Assembly (NCBI RefSeq): GCF_036324505.1
Contig: NC_086360.1
Coordinates: forward strand, 9,220,293 to 9,284,292
DNA: 64,000 nt
Source of the DNA: Eleginops maclovinus
Taxonomy: Eukaryota > Chordata > Actinopteri > Perciformes > Eleginopidae
Direction of reading: 5' to 3'
In this document: positions 53,771-64,000 of the stretch, in pieces
How positions within the stretch are numbered: position 1 is the first letter of the stretch
Layout of the letters: every line of letters starts with the position of its first letter
Notes under the pieces: generated by a model
Told to the model about the DNA's origin: nothing
Databases searched by the model: none
The model's input: only the letters and a program-made list of their open reading frames with translations
Made by a program: the position numbers and the translations under genes

Positions 53771-56700
53771 TAGCGGTCAGTATTGGCCCACTTTGCCAGA
53801 GTGGGTGACAAACACGCCGCAGACTTTCAAACAGAGAGGCCTTTCTCCGCTCTATGCCTGAAGCCCTTCCCCAAAACGACACCCTTGTCTTTCTGTTGAG
53901 GAATTTCAACCATGCCATTCATGCCATGCTGCAAGTCATCTAAAGCTGCAAATGTGTTTTTTAATACCATAATTGTGCAACATATCACTCTCCGCTTTTC
54001 TAGGGAGCCCCTGAGAAACAATTTCACAACAGCTACAAAACTGTTAAGAACAACATCTGGAGTATGCAAATTATGCAAAGGAGTCATTTTGTCAGTTATT
54101 GTTGTTGCTTTCCTTTTATGACCTGATATATTGATTATTTAAACTTATGTTTTGGGTTATTGCACACTGCATTTGGAAGATTGTGATGATAATCCAAACA
54201 TTTTAAGGGTATTATTGGCTGAGGTGGAAACTTTCTTTTAACCCTGAAAGTAAACTTTGGATCTTTGGTTATCATATCTGCCCCTCTGGCAATTCAGTAT
54301 TTACTTGTCTGGACAAAATAGCATACTGACATTAATGGTATTGCATTTCTCTACTCGACTTGTTCTTTTTCTTGCTTTCTATTAACAAACACAGTGGATT
54401 GTATCAGATAATATTTAGGAACCACCTTGTCCTTGGCCAGAGAGAATCGACAGTAGGTCGACGTTTGACATCCTTCACGAAGAGGCAATTCTTTAATAGC
54501 CAATCTAATGTCACTAGTGCACGCATTGTTTTAATTCACTAGACCTAGATTTTAAATAGAAAATGTCCCTGAAATCAATGCCGTTCTATATTTTCCTATA
54601 GGTGTTGATATATGTAGTCGAAAACTAAATAGAGACCAAAAGTTAGTTGAGTTGGGTCGAGCAGAACAGTATCATGCCGATGGAAAAAAAAGCAATTATG
54701 GAGAATTGAAAAACTGTGACGACTGTGTCTTAATCTTCCGCAAGCGGTATTGGTGATGCAAAGCCTGGTCTCTGGCATGACAGTGGTGCGCTCTGTATGT
54801 TCAGGATCACTTAATTGGGAAAAGTAATAAATAGGACTTTATAAATGTAATTCCTAGAGGATAGAGCGGATTTTACAGAGCATTATGTGGTTTCATGAAC
54901 ATTGGTGACCACTAAGCAGCTGTGTGTGTGCAGTTCGGAGGTTAAGTGCCTTGTTTGAGGGCACCGTAGCAGCAGCAGTGTTAAGGATACTGATCCTTTT
55001 TTTGTTAACAATGGTTCAAATTAATATGAGAAAAGCCAACAATTCTCTTTATTGTCTGTGCACTCCCAAAGTCATTCACAGTTTTGTTTTTGTTACAAAA
55101 CACCTCACTTTTTATTTCACATCTACTTCAAAACAAGCTTCTCGACTGGACAAGCTTGAGGAAAAGGTTGCTTGTGAATGAAGATGGAGTGATCTATTGA
55201 ACCAAACCTCCCCATTCCAATATCTCAGTGTAATTGATTATTTTATATGGTCTGATAACCTAGAAATTGGTACACCCATTTGTCTGCACCAGCAAATTAA
55301 TCTCTCAGCGAGTAAGGAAAACTCCAAGTAACGTTTTTTGTGAATCACAGTGTGCAGGCTGTTTGAGCAAATAACCCACGGACTAAAATACAGTTAGTTC
55401 GACAGAATATTTGTATGTGTGGCTGTGAGAGACAGTGAGCCAGTGTCTATTCCAACGCTTCCCCTGCACATATAAGTGTTTAATGACTAAGCAATCAAGA
55501 TAAAGAAAACATACGATATTTTGAAAAGATAAATATTTTGCTATGTGTCAATTAAAAGGCTTAACAACTAATTATGTATAGTTTTGAGTAGGCATGTAAC
55601 ACTTTTCTAGTGGCAATCAAAACCAAATTCTCTTTTTTTTGTTTTTGAAAATACCTGCAACTTCTTTAATAATTAACGGAATCTTTTCATTTATAGGGAA
55701 CACATCTTTCAAACATGTTTGATTCTGATATGAAATTCAAGGTTTTTGGCAAGAGCATTTAAAGCTTTGCTGTTGTAAATTGCAATGGTCTACGGAAGCA
55801 ACCTTCAATTCCCCACTAGCCCATCCAGGTAGGACTGTAGCCCTCCACTGAGAGACACAACAACCACATCTGGTGTAGTAAATAGTATGAATTTAAATAG
55901 ACCAGTGTTTACAGAGGGAATTTGAAAAGCTCTGGTATGTTGCCCTCAAGCTCTTTGTTAGAACGGCTACTTATAGGACACAATAATACTTCTAACATTA
56001 ATAATGACGGCAAGGTTTAGTCTCAATGATCCAGTGTTAATAGTTTCTTACATCTCCTTTTAATTAATGTTACCATATTTCTACCATATTTCGAATTTGA
56101 TCCAACTAAGATTCAGGATTTCTTATTCCAAGTGGAGAATTACTGCATAAAGTAGTAGGTGCATTTTCTTTTTGTTTGGTCTATGTTTAAATTCCCCTGA
56201 CAAAGTAATCCAATGGAAACCCAAATTAACTGTGGGTACAAATAAAGTAAGCAGAACTTGATCAAGATAAAACATTGCATTTGTTTTCCTTGACTCCTGT
56301 TACATAGGGTCTTCTACTATGCTTCACGTGTTGCTGGCATGATTAGAATAATGCCGGGGATATAAAATACTTGATTTAAGGACAGATTCAATGTTGGTTT
56401 TTGGTATCTTCATGCGATTTGGTTCATGTTGCTATGTTAGAATGTAACAATGGCCTTTCCAAAAAGAAATTCCACTATGTTTGTTGTAGAAAGTAAAGGA
56501 AAGAAAACTCAGCACATTTGCATATGGCTCAATAATTTTGATCATGACAAATGTAACAAGTTGCACTCACTAGTTAAAAGTTTCAAAGTCTTTTCCTAAC
56601 TATCTCCGGTTGATTCAAAACTTCATTTTTTAGACGATAAAGCTATTCATCCTGTATGTGTGTACATAGTGTGGGCAGAGGACAAACCCTGTTTCTGCAA

Positions 56701-57111
56701 TTCCTCTTAACCAAATTCCTACATGCAGTTGGATAATAAGGCTTGTTGAGAGCAAACACAGTAGCAAGACATAAAAAACAAAATTCACGGAAGAAGAAGG
56801 ACAGTTCTTGACTGCAAAATGAGTCTAATTTCCTGTAGCTCACAATTATCTTCAGGTGACACAAGTATCAGTGGTGCACAGTCCTACGGAAACCAGCTCT
56901 CTATGACAAATGCACATACAGCCATGCAGATGATTGGCTGCAAAGATGTTTATTTTCCTACATAGTATTTTTCACAGTTCATTGGTGACTGCAAAATAAC
57001 AGCAACCCACGACAGGCTGAAGAAATTGTATTCATACATATGAGTTTGCTGAATTTTCCCAAAGCCTGTGTTTTTACAAAAACATGTACAATATTGTCCA
57101 TTGTTAACTTT

Positions 57112-57295
57112 TTGTTTTTTTTAAAGATATTATTTGGGGGCTCTTTGCCTTCAATCGGATACAACAGTGGAGAGTGACAGGAAAGTGGGAGAGAGAGTCG
57201 GGATGGGATCTGGAACGGACCACGGGTCGGGAATCGAACCCGGGTCGCTGGCGTACGGTGCAGGTGCCCCAGCCAGTTGCGCCACAGCCGGGGCC
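57112..57295 (-). mobile_element. tRNA-derived SINE
   Basis: Read on the - strand: GGCCCCGGCTGTGGCGCAAC (A-box region), then GGGTTCGATTCCCGACCC (B box), a body with CTCTCTCCCACTTTCCTGTC and an A-rich tail. It is flanked by the direct repeat GTCCATTGTTAACTTT at 57096-57111 and 57296-57311, a perfect 16-bp target-site duplication. The tRNA-like part is not a working tRNA gene. Confidence 0.88.
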
Positions 57296-60200
57296 GTCCA
57301 TTGTTAACTTTAATTCCCAAAATAAAAACAGGCTACATTATGAAGAAGTTTGACATTAGTGTAAACAAACATTTAATTTAATTCGAAAAGAGTTGAAAGA
57401 GAACATTTACATCAGTCTCGCGTCTTATGACTAACTGGAGTCAGCAGCCTGTTAGCTTAAAGCTAACAGATAGGACAAAGGGGGTACTAACCTTTCTCTA
57501 TCATTGAAAAAATATAACCAAGCTCAAACAATGCACATTTTACAGTTCAGTTTATGTAAGAATAAAACAAACAATATATAATTTACAGATTAGCTCATTT
57601 TAAAAGTTCTTGAGTGGATTTCAGTCCCTTGGGACAGAGCTATGCGATGCTGGTTGTTTAGATATAGGTCTGGTAGCTCACTACAGATGGGAGATTTGTG
57701 TCAGTCTTCTCATCATACTCTTGGCAGGAAAGACAATAATCATGTATTTTCCAAAATATCCTTCTCTTGCTTTAAAGCCACATATTCATCAAGGACGGGG
57801 AAGTCGGTTGTTACATTACGCACTAAGGCAGAAGAAGATATTGTTTTGACTGTTATACAAGGGAGTGCACTGAAAGGGCTTCTCATAAGAGTTTTGTCAG
57901 TATAATTTCCTCTATTATTTTTTAGAGTTTTGTTTGGAAAGTTTATTTTTTTGATGACTCTAATGTTGTCATCAAATCATTGTCATTTAAAAACTTGAGA
58001 ATGTACAGGATGATGTCAAATACAAGCAGCTTTTCCAAAAGAGACGAGTTGATAACATTTAAACAGATTAGCCTAAATATATCCTCCTTTCAGACGATAC
58101 GCTCATATTGCTGATTCAAATGTGCTCTGAATCTGCTTTCAAGCTGTTTGTTGTAGAGAAGTATTTTTGTCCAGGCCTCTGTAAAACATGTCAGTCAGTC
58201 CCCCCTCTCCTTTTTTTGCCATTCTGTACCTAAAATGCTTCCCTGCAACACAGTCATAATGCAACACCATGATGCCATAATGCTTTCTTCCCTCCAGGTT
58301 CCTGTTTCGTTTTGACAAATCCTAAACCCAAATCATCAGCAGAAATCACTCCTTCATGAGCATCAGCCTCCTCATGATAAAATCAGCAACAACATATAAT
58401 GCTGTCCTTGCTCGAGAGAGCATATCTTTCATTCAAGCTTGTAATGGATCTTCATTTGTATAATTTGTACAGTAAAGTTTATAAAAGTTTTCTACCCTTC
58501 CAGAAATATTTTAGTTTCTGCTGTTCAACTGAATGTCAATGAATTACAATTTGCAGGCCTTGTTATAAAGTTTGTGTTTTTTGTGCAACATTTGGGTTTG
58601 TTCTACTGTCCAGAAGAAAAAAACAGTTGTCAATAAAAAATCTTTGAGTGATAATTCATCTTGTTTTCACAACAAAAACAATAGAATACCTAACATGATC
58701 TGATGCAGCGCACTTTACTGATGTCCAGTCATGACTTTATCTCTCCTGTCTCTTTTCATAGATAAGGCTGTTGTCTTTTATTTTAAAAGCAAACAGTCTG
58801 CCTCACACTGTGCCCTGAGATGTTATAAATGTTGCTATTAATACAGCTTTCATTGCCTTGATATTAAACTTAGAAAGCTAATTTATTATTTTCTTATATT
58901 GACCAAGGAAGGCCATCTGAACTCATTTAATGCTTTTTTTCTATTATTAGGCCTACTCATGGGAATAATTTGAAGGAGCACCCAACTTCAATTGAAATGT
59001 GAAACAAGGCCTTCAAATAGCATAATCTTGTTTATTAATGCATACAGCTCAAAATACTGCAATCAAGCTAAGTGTAGCAAGTAATATTGCAGTAGTAAAT
59101 GAGGAGTTGGTACGTGCAGGTCCTATGTAAAACACAATGGCATTGCCCAAATGAACCACTGACAGCATATTCTCAAACATGACCAAGATGGCTTCTGCTT
59201 CCTCTTTCTCCTCACTGCAATTTCCATGATTCAACAACTGTTAGCCCTCCAAAATATGCCGTTTTTGGCAAAAACTTGCAAATTCCTTTGATTGACAAGA
59301 ACAAAGATTAATGAACTAACAGCGTGACTGTAATTTTGAAATATGACCCCGTTAAAACTGACACGGTGTGTTTTGATTTAGAGGTATGGTCCGTTTGGGT
59401 TCATTAAACGCCGCGTGGAATTACTAGTCTCCAGCTAGCAAAACAAAACGTCATTGTAGATTGACGAGAGAATTGTCACGGATCTTTTAAACACAACATG
59501 CTCTTGTCTTTCTGAAGGTTATATTTGTCCGACGTTTTTTTTTGGGATACTTAATAATTAATAAAGGGTAGATAACATAATGCAATTTGGTTTAACCGAT
59601 TCTGAAAACTAAAGACACTTTATCTTGTTTTACCTTTGGTTTATGTTTTTTTTATTATCTTCCATCACTTCAGCAAGTGAACCAGAGGCATGGACGGAGT
59701 ATGTTACGGTGAAGAGGGTAAACATTGTGTCAAATGTTAGCATGTTAGCCTTTTCATAGTTGGCATTACAGAATGTCGATTTCAGTCAAAGCACTGCTTT
59801 GCATAAGTAGGCATAAATCCTCACAAAGATACTAACATTGCTTTGTCTTGTTGGGGAAGTAATAAGGCTTAACCATTTTTGACAATTGAAAATCCTGTTG
59901 TATAAAACTTATTATATGTAGGCTACAAGAGCAAATTATGGGTTTATGTTATTGACAGTACACATACCAAAATGTTTTGTTTTAAGACCAAAAACATAGC
60001 CAGAGGAATGGATGCTAAACTTGACAACCATAATCTTCTAATAGCCTTCTGTCTTCATCCTTTTGGGAAGTCTTTAATTATTCACTGCTGATACAACTCT
60101 GTAGAATAAAGACTCTGTTGGATTATTCCACCTACAGTATGTCGGCCTGCAGAGGCAAATAGCCATCAGTCTTATGAGAATGTCACAAACTGTCTCAGTT

Positions 60201-61757
60201 GGAGAGGTGTTTGGCTCATGAAACTCCCCGTTGGATACAATCAGTGTAATTTAAGACTTCAGAGGGGGAATGCAAATCAGTGGACACAAATAGAAAAAAC
60301 TAAAACTACCTCCGCTTGCGTGGATTGCAATGTTAATTCTACCATAAGTTATCATCTATTTGCCTTCTGGCCACCCACAACTGACTGCTCAGTCTGCTTT
60401 TATGTAGACAAAATAATAGACTATATTGTTTTGGCTTTGATCTGGTCATTATATATGAATGTAAATAAAGCATCAAGTGCTATGTGGAGTGTACGAGCAT
60501 TGTACTGATCAATGCTGTGATAGTATCTCTGTAAATTGAACGATTATTAGAAAATGAATGTACGTCAGCACGAACCCCTGGATGAGCAATTTTTAATAAA
60601 GTATACCTTATGTTCGCTGCTTCATCAATTAAAGGAAAGGTATTGCATATGCTTGTGGCATACAAGCTGAAAGGCCATTGATGCTTTCCATCTGGCTGAA
60701 GCTGTTCCTCGGTTCCTTCCCTCATGTTTGGTAATTGATAAAAACAGAAATACATGCTGTAATATAATCTATAGCCTCATATTTTGTAATAAATAAAAAA
60801 AGCAAAAGTAATTCAAACTTTTCTTGCCGTTTTAAGTTGATATTTTAGGATTAATAATGACAACCGTAACTGTGTGAGAACTGTGTAGCTGTTAATGTTT
60901 TCTTGAATGAGCCAAGACTCACTTTGAACAGAAAGGAAGAAAATAAAATAGATTCATGATGAATAAATTGCAGACACAGTGATTCAGAGTCTTTTCACAT
61001 CATCATTTATTTCATGAATAAAACAAAATAACAATATCATTATGAACAAGGCAGAGGACTTGTTGCATGTTATGTCTCCATCACATTTGTACCGTCATCT
61101 ATCAACCGTTAATGCTCTAACAAAGAGTTACAATTCACAACAATAATATAGTTGTTTTATTTGTCCACGTAACAATAAGACATTTAAATGCTGTTGATTA
61201 AACATTGTTGGCTTTACATTATACTAATCTGGGCTTTAAACACCTGTATAGGTTGCAGTAGGTTACTCTACACAATGTAACTTCTTATTTTAAAAATAAT
61301 GATATCCCTTTACGGGTCAACATTGATTAGAGCTCATTAGTTACTCTACTCCACAGGCCCGATGCTTTATTACCCCGATGCTCCTATTATGGAAATGTGT
61401 GGCCTATTTTACTATTAGTATTCATTATGTGTAAATGATGAGGGAATCAATATTGAGAAACTGCACTTCTCTCCTACACGTCTACTGATTGAAACGGGAG
61501 CATGACGAAGTATGATGAAAATCGATTTCCTGGGTCGAGGTTTAAAAGTTAGGGTTTGTGATAAATGTGCTTTCAATAAATGCATACAAATATGATGACA
61601 CTAAAATGTTTCTGTTTGGATCAGCTATGCTACTGAAATAAAAACCAGTAGCTTACAAAACGGTCTCTCCTTACCGCTGTTGCTCTGTCCTTCCACTCAC
61701 TTGATTAGAGTTAATTAGAGATAATTGCAGTTATTTGGGTTCACCTTGTGTTCACCC

Positions 61758-61799
61758 TGTGTGCATCACTCCCTGAGTAGATAGGGAGTGATGCACACA
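61758..61799. repeat. perfect 17-bp hairpin
   Basis: TGTGTGCATCACTCCCT and its exact reverse complement AGGGAGTGATGCACACA are separated by 8 bases. No T-run follows and the pairing does not extend outward. Confidence 0.85.
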
Positions 61800-64000
61800 A
61801 AGTGCCATTGCTTATACTACACTAAAAAGAAACAACAACATTACTGACTCCAATAATGTCCAACACCATTTCAAACAGTTTAAAAGCTAGAAAAACACTC
61901 AATTAAACTTCATGAGCAATATGTTAGAGATTCATACATCAATTCTTAATAGCTATATTATTACATCAGAACTCACAATTTGATGAAATATGGTGCTGTG
62001 TAGAGGGAGCTTTCTCACACTGTTTAATAAAATAACTTGAAGCTGCTATTCCTGCAACATATTTGTAAATACAAAATGCAGATAATACAAAGGTTTCTTT
62101 CGGTGGGGTGAACTCCTGCATCAAATACTTTGCAGAGGGCTTCTGAATTATCTGAGACGAAATGTAAGAAGAACTTCACAGCTAATGACAAGTTTGACCT
62201 TTCGGGACGAGGAAGAGACCCGAGTCGTAGCTCTTCCTGGCAGCGCTTTTTAAAGGGAAGGCAGTAGCAGATGGGAACACAGTCACAAAAAAGAGCATGT
62301 CCTCAACTTAAATGATCTACATTGAGATGGAAAGATTACGTTTTTGCAGTGGGACTTCTTTTTGTTGTGAGGTTGTTCGTGGGGATAATTTGACGTGGCG
62401 CAGCATAAGCTATCAAGAAGTAGAATTCAAAATATGATGATAATGTGAAGCATTCACTGGATAATGGCATTAACCGGTTCACATCTTCTAAATAATTTGC
62501 ACTGTTGTTTTCCCGTAGAGATTCCAACATCTTTTTAGATGTTTGCAGAAGCCATTACAGTGACTTGCTATGACCGCATGAATTGTTGCAACACATAACA
62601 GAATTCATAGGCGCGTTCGTTTAAGTTTTTGCAAAACTAATTTAAAGTTCCGTAGATCAATAGCAGCAGTGGGCTCGGCTCACCATTTTATTCATAGATT
62701 ATGAATTTAAAATAGTTTGCCACTCCCATAGAGACCATTACTGTGCTTCAATGGAATTTGGGAAAGTAATTTCAACAACTTATGTCAAAACAGCCCCATG
62801 TGGTCTGGAATGTATCCAGTAATCTTGTTTTCACGCTTATAGTCTCAGAAGAGCACCTGCATCTCTGCAGTCATCACAGACAACAGTAAAGAGTGTCCTT
62901 CCTACATTTCCATCATGTCCAACCACTTTAATTGCCAGATACCCTGACTGTTTCTAAGTAATGGTACAGAAACACTCTGAAGGGCTCAAAAGGCTAATGA
63001 GTTGTGTACAAAAGCTTTGTCACAATTCCTCACTTACAGTATTAGCAGCTTTAAATAGGGAGAGGAACAATTGAACAGTGTAACAGCGTGGTTTTTAAAG
63101 CTGGTTGACGCTGAGGGGCATTGCTGTAACCGTTGTAGACCAAAGGAACGTGATGTGCAAATGTACTGCAAATCTTGCAAAGGTTTGAGAACACACGCAG
63201 CCTAACATACAATATGTTGCTGTATATCATGTGTAGACCACCCATCGTAAATTGCATGTGAATCAAATTATGTTTTTCACATCATGCTGACTTCCTTTTG
63301 CCAGTAGGGGTCACTATGACTCAATCTTGACCATTGGTTAACTAAAATGCCTTTGAGTTAACGATTTTCCAAAACAAGCGTAAATTACCTTGTGCTTTAA
63401 ATATATTCAACTGAGGAGCTTGGGAAATGTTTTGCTCTTGGCATCACTTTAAAATGTTTGGCCCCATCAGCACTGTAGAATACATGTAATCCTTCAGTTT
63501 TGATCGTTGATTTTACTAAGAAGTAAAGCACATATCCGAATCGCAGAGAGACATATTTGTATACTTTTTTTGTAATAGAGTTTATCCTGTTTAAAGTCAA
63601 ATATCTGCGGTATAAAGGAAGTTTTAGTTCAATTCTAATGTCTGTAATCTAAAATATTCAAAGAATAAAAGAGGAGTCTGGTAAAATATGATTTGGATAA
63701 ATGACTTCCCACCTCTTAAACACTGCAAGCTCTTGCTTACCACCCACAAGCATTTGGGGGCTGACACCACAGAGACTGGCGTTATCATTCTCAACAGTCT
63801 GTTGTGAAACGAGAAATAAAGTGGAGCTCATTTGTGTTGATAATGATTGTAAACGATGGCCCCAACAAAGTGCAAACAGCAAATTTCCATGTGCAGCGTT
63901 GCTCTTGGCTCTTCTCAACCCTCGGTCTTTAGCTCTGCAGCGTTGACCCTTTTAGCTGTGCTCAATTTGTTGGTTACAAGAAAATCCCAATGCCAACAAA

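Larger units (their letters stand above)
53771..64000. other. distal 3' UTR and/or intergenic DNA
   Basis: AT-rich sequence without a recognisable coding exon on either strand. It contains a SINE at 57112-57295 and a perfect hairpin at 61758-61799. How far the ksr2 transcript reaches cannot be told from sequence alone. No neighbouring gene is visible. Confidence 0.5.

Noticed and set aside
57104..57320. tRNA-like sequence and a 113-codon - strand frame
   Set aside because: The B box belongs to a SINE with target-site duplication; no complete cloverleaf could be drawn, and the open frame runs through the SINE.

Overview
The window reads as teleost fish nuclear DNA. It is AT-rich and intron-dominated, with very long (CA/GT)n microsatellites, small inverted-repeat DNA elements, truncated LINE 3' ends and a tRNA-derived SINE. 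The only protein-coding gene I can support is the 3' part of one gene on the + strand, the orthologue of KSR2 (kinase suppressor of Ras 2), a scaffold pseudokinase of the RAF-MEK-ERK cascade. I recognised it by comparing translated exons with what I know of vertebrate KSR proteins; no search was run.

Gene layout. I place fifteen coding exons between 12449 and 44922, plus a very short coding part of a terminal exon at 53562-53568. All reading phases agree across the junctions (1852 coding bases: one base completing a codon, then 617 codons including the stop). The exons give, in order: the KSR2-specific region between CA2 and the cysteine-rich domain (12449-12621 and 23287-23356, the second with an LxVP motif); the C1 zinc finger CA3 (23287-25008); the RTESVP 14-3-3 type site (26094-26203); the Ser/Thr/Pro-rich CA4 (28608-28776); an FxFP ERK-docking motif (29447-29488); two linker exons and an acidic linker; and the pseudokinase domain CA5 (36620-44922), with Arg in place of the ATP-binding Lys. 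The 5' half of the gene (coiled coil-SAM, CA1, proline-rich region, promoter) is not in the window and must lie upstream. Bases 1-12448 look like intron.

The 3' end is the most interesting part of the gene. Exon 15 can be read through to a TGA, ending in EYVK. It can also splice from a GTATGT donor to an exon 8.6 kb downstream behind a strong polypyrimidine tract. That supplies only G-CTG-TAA and ends the protein in EL, as I recall for mammalian KSR2. The 3' UTR then extends to an undetermined poly(A) site in the right-hand part of the window.

Non-coding content. Introns and flanks hold five long dinucleotide repeats, two LINE 3' ends in opposite orientation (one finishing about 60 bp before a coding exon), a third LINE-type tail, a Tc1/mariner-like MITE with a truncated sister copy, a hAT-like MITE, two foldback elements with long imperfect terminal inverted repeats, a pair of related small repeats at 5.7 and 15.0 kb, three diverged copies of a roughly 220-bp repeat at 2.5-4.5 kb, and a SINE with a perfect 16-bp target-site duplication. 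I see no tRNA or rRNA gene, CRISPR array, intact transposase or second protein-coding gene. Apart from the splice-level features of ksr2, I did not find an undescribed system.
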